From: Legionellales bacterium
GTDB taxonomy: Bacteria > Pseudomonadota > Gammaproteobacteria > Legionellales > Legionellaceae
DNA: 14,813 bases
Reading direction: 5' to 3'
Assembly (NCBI GenBank): GCA_020050955.1
Contig: JAGVJT010000027.1
Location: 1-14,813 of the forward strand
In this document: piece by piece, positions 1 to 6,880 of the stretch
Layout of the letters: the number at the start of each line of letters is the position of its first letter
How positions within the stretch are numbered: the stretch's first letter is position 1
Program-made: the position numbers and the translations under genes
Notes under the pieces: generated by a model
What the model was told of the DNA's origin: nothing
Database searches by the model: none
What the model saw: the letters and a program-made list of their open reading frames with translations, nothing else

Positions 1-701
1 GCCAATATACGCCTGCACCCGTGAACGGCATTTGACCAATCTTCATAACTATCAGATTTTAAATTGTTATACACAGCTGTAAGTTTTGGGATGGTGTCAG
101 GCAATAAACCACCAATTAAGGTATCAACTTTGATCCGTGTTCTTGAAAAAATGTCTTGCGATATTTCAGAGTATTTCAGTTCCATGTCTTTATCGAGGAC
201 GTATTTATAAACAAAAGCCTTAGTGCGGCTCAGTATGTTAGTGTTTTGAAATATTCTTACCGAAATTCGCTCACGCTCCATTTTATTGGTGGGGGCATGT
301 ACGAAATGATTTGGATTTGCGGATGAAATAGAAATTGGCGGGTCAGTCGCTAATGCCAATCTTATTTTGTCATTTTCGATTTGAGACGCTAATAAACCAA
401 CAGAACTACAATTTACGGATTTATCTATGTTATTTTCTTTTTTTATTTGGCTTTCTCGCCCTGCAGCCACAGCTAAGCTATAGATTTCGGGTGGAAGCCC
501 ATCTGAGTTTGTAGGATACCCAGATACTTCATATTGCATGAATTTTTGCATTTCATAATCATTAAGAAGCCTACATAAACGAAACACTTTATAATAAATG
601 TTTTCGATCGGCATTCTACTTAATTCAAAATCATTGATGATATCTTGAGAAAGCTCTGATACTTCTTTCAGTGCTAATGCTGAAACTTCTATTTTACTCA
701 C
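1..701 (-). CDS. AbiTii-domain protein, 5' part, cut by window edge
   Basis: An open frame of 233 codons runs from GTG at 701-699 to base 1 with no stop, so the 3' end lies outside the window. The N-terminal half is helical and has the look of the AbiTii domain: a stretch rich in Leu and Tyr (IYYKVFRLCRLLNDYEMQKF, residues 35-54) followed by YEVSGYP. The segment at residues 204-233, with the pattern PKLTAVYNNL...EDWSNAVHGCRRIL, resembles the conserved C-terminal part of that family. AbiTii proteins are associated with abortive-infection phage defence; their biochemical activity is not something I can state. No ATG or GTG lies in frame upstream before a TAA, so GTG 701 is the only reasonable early start, although no good ribosome binding site precedes it. 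The gene sits beside a tRNA-Asn 3' end and is probably island cargo. Family assignment is from memory of the pattern, not a search. Confidence 0.72.
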   Translation of the reverse strand, partial: MSKIEVSALALKEVSELSQDIINDFELSRMPIENIYYKVFRLCRLLNDYEMQKFMQYEVSGYPTNSDGLPPEIYSLAVAAGRESQIKKENNIDKSVNCSSVGLLASQIENDKIRLALATDPPISISSANPNHFVHAPTNKMERERISVRIFQNTNILSRTKAFVYKYVLDKDMELKYSEISQDIFSRTRIKVDTLIGGLLPDTIPKLTAVYNNLKSDSYEDWSNAVHGCRRIL

Positions 702-703
702 GA

Positions 704-724
704 AGTGTACCCCAAAGTGTACCC
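704..724. repeat. Tandem direct repeat AGTGTACCCC x2 beside tRNA-Asn
   Basis: The 10-base unit AGTGTACCCC occurs at 704-713 and again at 715-724, separated by a single A. On the minus strand it reads GGGGTACACT twice and ends three bases before the GTG start of the AbiTii gene. Short reiterated GGGGTACA-type motifs between a tRNA gene and an integrated element are reminiscent of arm-type integrase or excisionase binding sites, but no integrase gene is visible in this window, so that role is inference. Confidence 0.6.
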
Positions 725-758
725 CGAGATGTTAGTTGTAATTTTGATTTTAACTAGA

Positions 759-777
759 AGCCATATGGGATATGGCT
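759..777. repeat. Perfect 8-bp inverted repeat overlapping the tRNA-Asn 3' end
   Basis: AGCCATAT (759-766) and ATATGGCT (770-777) are perfect inverted arms around GGG (767-769). The right arm covers the encoded CCA, the discriminator base and the first acceptor-stem base of tRNA-Asn. As RNA from the minus strand it forms a hairpin just after the tRNA and could help 3' processing or termination, though no strong U tract follows. It could equally be part of an attachment-site core. Confidence 0.5.
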
Positions 778-848
778 CCCCGGACAAGACTCGAACTTGT
801 GACCTAATGATTAACAGTCATCCGCTCTACCGACTGAGCTACCGGGGA
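773..848 (-). tRNA. tRNA-Asn (anticodon GUU)
   Basis: Read on the minus strand the 76-base segment folds as a complete cloverleaf. It has a 7-bp acceptor stem TCCCCGG/CCGGGGA, a D stem GCTC/GAGC, anticodon stem GATGA/TCATT (one G-U pair) with loop CTGTTAA, so anticodon GTT for asparagine. The T stem is ACAAG/CTTGT with loop TTCGAGT, followed by discriminator G and a genomically encoded CCA. The gene has its own promoter on the minus strand. Its 3' end faces the AbiTii gene, matching the usual side on which tRNA-targeting islands insert. Confidence 0.97.
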
Positions 849-857
849 ATGAAGCGG

Positions 858-886
858 ATATTAATGACATTTTTTGGGTTGGTCAA
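858..886 (-). promoter_or_regulatory. Sigma-70-type promoter of tRNA-Asn
   Basis: On the minus strand TTGACC (886-881) and TAATAT (863-858) are separated by exactly 17 bases, and the -10 lies 9 bases before the tRNA 5' end. The -35 matches consensus at 5 of 6 positions. Confidence 0.7.
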
Positions 887-919
887 GCGTTATGTGTGAA
901 AAAACTCAATGAAGTGTGT

Positions 920-948
920 TTGCGGCTTATGGGTAACTGTGGGATAAT
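920..948 (+). promoter_or_regulatory. Probable recA promoter
   Basis: TTGCGG (920-925) and GATAAT (943-948) are 17 bases apart; the -10 matches consensus at 5 of 6 positions, the -35 only at its TTG. Transcription would start near 955, about 27 bases before the recA ATG. No CTG-N10-CAG LexA operator overlaps it. Confidence 0.5.
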
Positions 949-981
949 TTTTTCCTCGCAGATTTTCATACAGGTGACCTG

Positions 982-2052
982 ATGGCAATAACAACGGAAA
1001 ATAATAAACAAAAGGCCTTAAGTGCAGCGTTAGTACAGATTGAACGACAATTTGGAAAAGGTTCTGTGATGCGCATGGGAGACGGTACGATGCTTCCTGA
1101 CGTTGAGGCAATTTCCACAGGCTCACTTGGATTAGACATCGCCCTTGGTATTGGTGGTTTACCGAAGGGACGTATTGTTGAGATTTACGGCCCAGAATCA
1201 TCTGGTAAAACAACCTTAACGCTGCAAGTCATCGCGGAATGTCAAAAAATGGGTGGTACCGCGGCGTTTATTGATGCAGAACACGCACTTGACCCAAGCT
1301 ATGCTGAAAAACTTGGCGTGAACCTTGACGAACTTTTGGTCTCACAGCCGGACACTGGCGAGCAAGCACTTGAAATTACCGACATGTTGGTACGCTCTGC
1401 AGCAGTCGATGTTGTGATCATTGACTCGGTTGCAGCGTTGACACCGAAAGCTGAAATTGAAGGCGACATGGGGGACTCTCATGTTGGTTTACAAGCACGA
1501 TTAATGTCGCATGCTTTGCGTAAATTAACGGCAAATATTAAACGCTCTAATACTCTGGTAATTTTCATTAACCAAATTCGAATGAAAATTGGTGTGATGT
1601 TTGGAAGTCCTGAAACCACGACAGGTGGAAACGCGCTGAAGTTTTACGCGTCTGTACGTTTAGATATTCGCCGCATTGGTGCAATTAAAAAAGGCGAAGA
1701 TATTTTAGGTAATGAAACACGCGTGAAAGTGGTTAAGAATAAAGTCGCACCACCATTTCGAACGGCTGAATTTGATATTTTATACAACGAAGGTATTTCA
1801 CGCGAAAGTGAAATCATTAACCTAGCAACACAGCTTAATTTGATTGAAAAAGCCGGTGCTTGGTATAGCTATCAGCAAGAAAAAATTGGCCAAGGGAAAG
1901 AAAACGTTCGGCTTTATTTGAAAGAAAATAAACCTTTTGCTGAACAACTTGAACAACAAATCAGAGAAGCCTTTTTAGAGAAAAAAGCCGCTTCGTCATC
2001 ATCGCTTGCATTGTCGATGCAAGATGCTGAAGAAGAATTTGTTGAAGAGTAA
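982..2052 (+). CDS. recA: RecA recombinase
   Basis: RecA is the ATP-dependent strand-exchange protein that forms filaments on single-stranded DNA for homologous recombination and repair. At 356 residues it has the usual length. The Walker A motif GPESSGKT is at 70-77, FIDAEHALD with the catalytic Glu at 100, Walker B VVIIDS at 144-149, and the DNA-binding L2 region [15 protein letters not shown] at 208-222. The C terminus is the expected acidic tail (DAEEEFVEE). The ATG at 982 is preceded by AGGTGA and gives the canonical N terminus ([17 protein letters not shown]). alaS follows 15 bases after the stop with no recX between them, so the two are probably co-transcribed. No LexA box is visible upstream, suggesting it is not under classical SOS control. 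Confidence 0.99.
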   Translation: MAITTENNKQKALSAALVQIERQFGKGSVMRMGDGTMLPDVEAISTGSLGLDIALGIGGLPKGRIVEIYGPESSGKTTLTLQVIAECQKMGGTAAFIDAEHALDPSYAEKLGVNLDELLVSQPDTGEQALEITDMLVRSAAVDVVIIDSVAALTPKAEIEGDMGDSHVGLQARLMSHALRKLTANIKRSNTLVIFINQIRMKIGVMFGSPETTTGGNALKFYASVRLDIRRIGAIKKGEDILGNETRVKVVKNKVAPPFRTAEFDILYNEGISRESEIINLATQLNLIEKAGAWYSYQQEKIGQGKENVRLYLKENKPFAEQLEQQIREAFLEKKAASSSSLALSMQDAEEEFVEE

Positions 2053-2067
2053 TTACGAGATATCCGC

Positions 2068-4686
2068 ATGAAAAGTTCAGAAATAAGACAAGCTTTTTTA
2101 GATTATTTTGCAAAGCGCGATCATCAAATTGTGCCATCGAGCTCATTGATTCCGAATAACGATCCAACGTTGTTATTCACTAATGCAGGGATGGTGCAAT
2201 TTAAAGAAACGTTTTTAGGATTAGAGCCTCGCGGTTATGTGCGCGCCGCGAGTGCGCAACGCTGTGTTCGTGCGGGTGGCAAACACAATGATCTTGAAAA
2301 CGTTGGTTATACGGCACGCCATCACACCTTTTTTGAAATGCTTGGAAATTTTAGTTTTGGCGATTACTTTAAACGCGAAGCGATTCAGGCTGCTTGGACA
2401 TTTTTAACCGATGTTTTAGGCCTTCCTCCTGAACGGCTTTGGGTGACTGTCTACAAAGATGACGATGAAGCGGCCGATATTTGGCTTAATGAGATGGGCG
2501 TTTCAGCGCAGCGCTTTTCACGATGTGATGAAAAAGATAATTTCTGGTCTATGGGAGACACCGGACCTTGCGGACCTTGTTCTGAAATTTTCTATGATCA
2601 CGGTGAGTCAATTCCAGGAGGTCCTCCTGGTTCGCCTGATGCGGATGGTGATCGCTACATTGAGATTTGGAACCTCGTGTTCATGCAGTTTAACCGCGAT
2701 AAAACGGGAACATTACATCCCTTACCACAGCCTTCAGTCGACACCGGCATGGGCTTGGAGCGCATTACCGCAGTGATTCAACATGTGCATAATAACTATC
2801 ATATTGATAGTTTCGCTTACCTTATCAAAGCCATTGCGACCTTTTTGCCTGAAAAAAATGCCGTGGACATTGAACATCCATCACTCAAAGTGATTGCGGA
2901 CCATATTCGTGCTTGTTCGTTCTTAATTCTTGACGGTGTTGTGCCGAGCAATGAAGGACGAGGCTATGTGTTACGACGAATTATTCGTCGTGCAGTACGT
3001 CACGGGCATCATTTAGGGTTTCCAGTACCATTCTTCTCATGCTTGGTTGCATCATTAGTGGATGTGATGAGTGATGCGTATCCTGCATTAAAATCCATGC
3101 AATCGCACATCGAGCGTTTACTCGAGCAAGAAGAGCAGCAGTTTGCACGCACGTTAGAGCAAGGATTACGATTATTAAACGATGCTATCAATGCTTTAAC
3201 GAGTCGTGTGATCCCGGGGGATGTGGCTTTTAAATTGTATGATACCTATGGTTTTCCTGTTGATTTAACCGCCGATATTGCGCGAGAAAAAGACCTTACC
3301 ATTGACATGGATGCGTTTGATGCGTGCATGCAGCATCAACGACAACGCTCACAATCGGCGAGTACCTTTCGTGAAGATTATGCTGCAACCACTGACTTAC
3401 TTGCACATATTTCGCGTTTTGAAGGGTATACGCAAAATGAACACGAGAGTAGCGTGATTGCGCTGATTCGCGATGGAAAAGATGTTGATCAGATTTTTGC
3501 AGGCGAAAAAGCATCAGTTGTTTTAAATGTCACGCCCTTTTATGCGGAGAGCGGTGGGCAAGTCGGTGATTCTGGCTTTATTCGTATCTTGTCAAAAGAT
3601 GTAATTTTTCGTGTGGATGATACACAACGAATTGGACAAGCTATTGTTCATCAGGGTGAATTACTCACCGGTGAATTACAACGAGATGCGCATGTTAGCG
3701 CGTCGATTGATACGAAACGCCGTGCGGCTATTCGATTAAATCATACCGCAACGCATTTATTGCATGCTGCGTTGAAACGAATCTTAGGTGCGCATGTGCA
3801 ACAAAAAGGTTCTCTTGTGAATGCTGAGCGTGCACGATTTGATTTTTCTCATCCAGAAGCGTTAACTGCAGTGCAATTAGGACAGATTGAAACACTCGTA
3901 AATGAAAAAATTCGCGAAAATACATCCGTAGAAACACACGAAATGTCGATGGATGATGCTAGTAAAAGCGGTGCTACTGCATTGTTTGGCGAGAAATATG
4001 GTGATGTTGTTCGTGTGTTATCGATGGGTGAGTTTTCCAAAGAGCTTTGTGGCGGCACGCATGCAACGCGCACGGGTGACATTGGTGTATTTAAAATTAT
4101 CGCCGAATATGGTGTTGCAAGTGGTGTACGACGCATTGAGATGGTGACAGGTGCGCATGCACTGCAATGGTTAAATCAGCAGCTACACGCACTCGAGAGT
4201 ATAGCATTGCAGCTTAAAACGAATGTTCATGATGCCCCGGTGAAACTTGAGCAATGTCTTCTTGATGCGAAACATCAAGAAAAACTACTCTTGCAAGCAC
4301 AACGTGCGTTGACAATGCAATCTGGTGCCTCATTGCTTGATGATGTTCAAGTTATTAATAACGTTAATGTTTTAGTGAAACAATTACCTGATGTAGATGC
4401 CGCATCATTACGCGAGCTTCTGGATGATTTAAAATCACGTTTAGAGCGTGCAGTGATTGTTTTAGTGGGTGTTTCTCAAGATAAAATGCATGTGGTTGCA
4501 GGGGTAAGTAAAAGTCTTGTTGGTCATGTCCCCTCGGCGGCAATGTTTGTACGTCATTTATGTGGAAAAGGTGGCGGACGAGAGGATATGGCACAAGGTG
4601 GTGGTGCATTACCTGATGACTTAGATGCGAGAATAGAGCACATCATTGCATTGATACGAAACGAAAAGCCCGTTGACATTGTATGA
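2068..4686 (+). CDS. alaS: Alanyl-tRNA synthetase
   Basis: This class II synthetase charges tRNA-Ala with alanine in the cytoplasm and also hydrolyses mischarged Ser- and Gly-tRNA-Ala. The 872 residues are close to the 876 of E. coli. The catalytic domain begins MKSSEIRQAFLDYF, includes LLFTNAGMVQFK and RCVRAGGKHNDLENVG (motif 2 region), and class II motif 3 as GMGLERI at 227-233. The editing domain carries the zinc-binding set H559-x3-H563 (HTATH) and C661-x3-H665 (CGGTH). The C-terminal oligomerisation domain contains the glycine-rich GKGGGREDMAQGGG near the end. The ATG at 2068 lies 15 bases after recA; the ribosome binding site is weak, consistent with translation following recA on one message. 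Confidence 0.99.
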   Translation: MKSSEIRQAFLDYFAKRDHQIVPSSSLIPNNDPTLLFTNAGMVQFKETFLGLEPRGYVRAASAQRCVRAGGKHNDLENVGYTARHHTFFEMLGNFSFGDYFKREAIQAAWTFLTDVLGLPPERLWVTVYKDDDEAADIWLNEMGVSAQRFSRCDEKDNFWSMGDTGPCGPCSEIFYDHGESIPGGPPGSPDADGDRYIEIWNLVFMQFNRDKTGTLHPLPQPSVDTGMGLERITAVIQHVHNNYHIDSFAYLIKAIATFLPEKNAVDIEHPSLKVIADHIRACSFLILDGVVPSNEGRGYVLRRIIRRAVRHGHHLGFPVPFFSCLVASLVDVMSDAYPALKSMQSHIERLLEQEEQQFARTLEQGLRLLNDAINALTSRVIPGDVAFKLYDTYGFPVDLTADIAREKDLTIDMDAFDACMQHQRQRSQSASTFREDYAATTDLLAHISRFEGYTQNEHESSVIALIRDGKDVDQIFAGEKASVVLNVTPFYAESGGQVGDSGFIRILSKDVIFRVDDTQRIGQAIVHQGELLTGELQRDAHVSASIDTKRRAAIRLNHTATHLLHAALKRILGAHVQQKGSLVNAERARFDFSHPEALTAVQLGQIETLVNEKIRENTSVETHEMSMDDASKSGATALFGEKYGDVVRVLSMGEFSKELCGGTHATRTGDIGVFKIIAEYGVASGVRRIEMVTGAHALQWLNQQLHALESIALQLKTNVHDAPVKLEQCLLDAKHQEKLLLQAQRALTMQSGASLLDDVQVINNVNVLVKQLPDVDAASLRELLDDLKSRLERAVIVLVGVSQDKMHVVAGVSKSLVGHVPSAAMFVRHLCGKGGGREDMAQGGGALPDDLDARIEHIIALIRNEKPVDIV

Positions 4687-4813
4687 TGTTATGATTGATT
4701 ATAAATAAATCAACATTGGGCGTGATATGAAAATGTTCATGCTCAGTATTTTTAAACATAACGATGATGCGTTGTCTGTAGAGTAAATCTATCACGTTTT
4801 TAAGGAGAAAATC
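4687..4813. other. alaS-fliA intergenic region with weak stem and short reading frame
   Basis: This 127-base gap holds a weak 6-bp inverted repeat, TTGATT (4695-4700) and AATCAA (4708-4713), with no U tract. It also holds a 19-codon reading frame at 4727-4786 (MKMFMLSIFKHNDDALSVE) without a convincing ribosome binding site. The position just after alaS is where csrA sits in enterobacteria, but the peptide is not CsrA-like. A good ribosome binding site, AAGGAG (4802-4807), ends the gap and serves fliA. I found no convincing promoter, so fliA may depend on read-through from alaS. Confidence 0.4.
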
Positions 4814-5533
4814 GTGGATGCGTTGGCTGCTCGAAGCAATTTAGATCAACAAACCAAAGAAGCGTTGATCAAAGCACATGCATTGATGATCAAGCGCATT
4901 GCTTATCATTTGCTTGGTCGCTTACCGCGTTCCATTCAACTGGATGATTTAATGCAAGCTGGTATGGAAGGCTTATTAGAGGCTGCGATGCATTATGATG
5001 AAACCAAAGGTGCTTCTTTTGAAACGTACGCAGGTATTCGCATCCGTGGTCATATGTTAGATGAAGTTCGTCGAAATGACTGGGTTCCGCGTTCAGTGTA
5101 TCGTCATGCTCGCATGATTTCAGCCGCCGTGAAACAGGTTGAAAATCGATTAAACCGGGAAGCAAAAGATCATGAAATTGCAACGGAATTGGGTGTGAGT
5201 TTGGAGGAGTATCATTTGATGCTTAATGACTCCAATGGTGCACATTTATACGGTTTTGACGATGTTGGTGTCACTGACGATTTATTGCAAGATGATGGAG
5301 ATGATCACTCAATGGAGCCTCAAGCAAATGCGCTTCGTGATGATATGAAACAACATCTCTCTGAAGTTATTGCCGGATTACCAAGAAACGAGCGGTTGGT
5401 GTTGTCGCTTTATTATGAGCATGAACTCAATTTAAAAGAAATTGGGGATATTTTAGGTGTCACTGAATCGCGTGTTTCACAAATTCATAGCCAAGCAACG
5501 CATCGTATTAAAGCGCGCTTACGAGATGTTTAG
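4814..5533 (+). CDS. fliA: RNA polymerase sigma-28 factor (FliA type)
   Basis: The protein directs RNA polymerase to sigma-28 promoters, classically for late flagellar and chemotaxis genes. Its 239 residues equal the length of E. coli FliA. Sigma region 2 spans about residues 20-95 (AYHLLGRLPRSIQLDDLMQA, then YDETKGASFETYAGIRIRGH, then DEVRRNDWVPRSV). Region 3 covers about 97-137 (AAVKQVENRLNREAKDHEIA). Region 4, with its helix-turn-helix, is at the C terminus (LPRNERLVLSLYYEHELNLK, then EIGDILGVTESRVSQIHSQA). The start is GTG at 4814, fixed by AAGGAG at 4802-4807 with a 6-base spacer. It has no flagellar neighbour here (no flhF, fleN or cheY), so its regulon in this organism could be flagellar elsewhere in the genome or something else. 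It ends 2 bases from the convergent downstream gene. Confidence 0.93.
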   Translation: MDALAARSNLDQQTKEALIKAHALMIKRIAYHLLGRLPRSIQLDDLMQAGMEGLLEAAMHYDETKGASFETYAGIRIRGHMLDEVRRNDWVPRSVYRHARMISAAVKQVENRLNREAKDHEIATELGVSLEEYHLMLNDSNGAHLYGFDDVGVTDDLLQDDGDDHSMEPQANALRDDMKQHLSEVIAGLPRNERLVLSLYYEHELNLKEIGDILGVTESRVSQIHSQATHRIKARLRDV

Positions 5534-5535
5534 TT

Positions 5536-6633
5536 TTAAAGTTTGAGGTAGACTTTCTTATGGTCCATGAGCATGAGCACAAGAAACCATAGCAATGTAT
5601 AGCTTAATGCATAGAGTAGTGACGCGTTATGAGACGATGCCCATCCAAATAGCATGTCAGTGAGATAAGGTCGTAATCCCACCGTTTCGCCGCTTGATAA
5701 TGAATAAGTGAACATGGCTTGTATTTTTAAGAAAAAAACATGCAAAATGTAAGCCGCTAATGCATTCATACCGAAAATTTCAAAAAATCGTGTACACGAG
5801 TGATAGTGCTTAATGTCTGTTACCCAAAAGCATCCAGCAAGCGTTTGCAAGGCAAGCCCGCCTGTCCATAGCACGTAACTACTGCTCCAAAGTGTTTTAT
5901 TGATTGGAAAAATCAATCCCCAAGCGGCTGCGATAATCAGCATGATGCTTCCGGTAATGAATAATGTTTTAGCCGTTAATAAAGAAGGGCGTGTTGAACG
6001 CATTAACCAGATGGCGGTAAGGTTACCGATTAAGGCTGTTGAAAAAGAAGGGATGGTACTTAATAGCCCTTCGGGGTCAAATGTTTTTCCATACAAATGC
6101 GCGGATGAAAAAAGTAAGCGATCAATGCTTGCTGCGATATTATTATCTGCTGTGTAATGAGGAGTGGACAATTGTGTGATGCATAACCAATAGCCGATAA
6201 GAATGGCGATGGTTGTAATGATTTGCGTGCGAGCCGTTGTTGTTAAAAACATCGTGGCGGTGAAAAAGTAACAAACAGCGATGCGTTGTAAAACACCAAA
6301 TACGCGGAGTGTTTCGAAATCAAAATGTCGAGGAAATGCATTGAGTAGTAAACCAATGAGAAAAATAAGCAGGGCTCGTTTCGTAATTTTTAGTAAGATC
6401 GCCACGTGAGAATGCCCCTTATCAAGGGCTTTGGTTAAACTGAACACCGATGACAGGCCAACGATAAAAATGAAAAAAGGAAAAACAACGTCAGCTAGCG
6501 TGCAACCATTCCATACCGAATGATCCAGGTAAGCATAAGAGGTGTTATTACCCGGGCTATTCACCAAAATCATGATGGCAATGGTTAATCCGCGAAAAAC
6601 ATCAAGAGCACGTAAGCGATTAGTCGAGGTCAT
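5536..6633 (-). CDS. NagX/HGSNAT-like membrane acyltransferase (COG4299-type)
   Basis: This is a polytopic inner-membrane protein of 365 residues related to the heparan-alpha-glucosaminide N-acetyltransferase family, whose members transfer acetyl groups to glucosamine across a membrane. Diagnostic segments are RLRALDVFRGLTIAIMILVN at residues 6-25 and DHSVWNGCTLADVVFPFFIF at 37-56. H38 aligns with the active-site His of human HGSNAT, which lies in a similar HxxWNGxTxADLVFP motif. About ten hydrophobic segments follow. An ATG 20 codons upstream (6693) is rejected because it lies in the promoter -35, and homologous proteins start at MTxxxRLxxLDVFRG. AAAAGGA (6655-6649) is a rather distant ribosome binding site. 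The gene is divergent from a secreted GH3 glycosidase, which suggests a shared amino-sugar or muropeptide pathway; the actual substrate is unknown. Confidence 0.82.
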   Translation of the reverse strand: MTSTNRLRALDVFRGLTIAIMILVNSPGNNTSYAYLDHSVWNGCTLADVVFPFFIFIVGLSSVFSLTKALDKGHSHVAILLKITKRALLIFLIGLLLNAFPRHFDFETLRVFGVLQRIAVCYFFTATMFLTTTARTQIITTIAILIGYWLCITQLSTPHYTADNNIAASIDRLLFSSAHLYGKTFDPEGLLSTIPSFSTALIGNLTAIWLMRSTRPSLLTAKTLFITGSIMLIIAAAWGLIFPINKTLWSSSYVLWTGGLALQTLAGCFWVTDIKHYHSCTRFFEIFGMNALAAYILHVFFLKIQAMFTYSLSSGETVGLRPYLTDMLFGWASSHNASLLYALSYTLLWFLVLMLMDHKKVYLKL

Positions 6634-6664
6634 TTTAATTAAAAATAGTCCTTTTAGTTCAAAA

Positions 6665-6693
6665 ATTGTAACATAGTGTGTTTTGATGCTCAA
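6665..6693 (-). promoter_or_regulatory. Promoter of the membrane acyltransferase gene
   Basis: On the minus strand TTGAGC (6693-6688) and TACAAT (6670-6665) are 17 bases apart. The -10 matches consensus at 5 of 6 positions and the -35 at 4. Transcription would begin near 6658, about 25 bases before the ATG at 6633, which supports that shorter start. Confidence 0.6.
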
Positions 6694-6826
6694 GAAAATT
6701 CAGTTGCATGTTCCACGTCATCTTTAGTTGTGCTCGAAAAGACGCGGGTAGTTTATCTGGCGCACATCATTCTTCATCGTTAAACACGATTATGATCGTT
6801 TGTTAATAAGTCAAGGTTGTTTTATT

Positions 6827-6835
6827 TGATATAAT
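6827..6835 (+). promoter_or_regulatory. Extended -10 promoter of the GH3 gene
   Basis: TGATATAAT is a perfect extended -10 element (TGnTATAAT). No good -35 lies 16-18 bases upstream, as is common for this promoter type. The predicted start near 6842 gives a leader of about 39 bases to the GTG at 6881. Confidence 0.62.
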
Positions 6836-6880
6836 ATGTTCTTTTTGTTATCATGTAGTTCAGTTTTAAAGGAGATAGAT

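Noticed and set aside
705..899. A 64-codon plus-strand reading frame across the tRNA
   Set aside because: It reads through the antisense of tRNA-Asn (PDKTRTCDLMINSHPLYRLS is the familiar translation of a reversed tRNA), so it is not a gene.
900..981. LexA operator upstream of recA
   Set aside because: CTGTGGG at 937 and CAG at 959 or 972 do not give the CTG-N10-CAG spacing.
5537..5563. TAAAGTTT, identical to the sigma-28 -35 consensus, right after fliA
   Set aside because: The bases 11 positions downstream (TCTTATGG) match GCCGATAA poorly, and it would fire antisense into the acyltransferase gene; most likely chance.
6634..6693. A 20-codon N-terminal extension of the membrane acyltransferase from ATG 6693
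   Set aside because: That ATG lies in the predicted -35 element, and the family N terminus begins at the internal Met at 6633.
6836..6880. Upstream ATG for the GH3 gene giving a lipobox-like LLSC
   Set aside because: The ATG directly follows the -10 hexamer and so lies before the predicted transcript start, it has no ribosome binding site, and the GTG at 6881 has an ideal one and a proper signal peptide.
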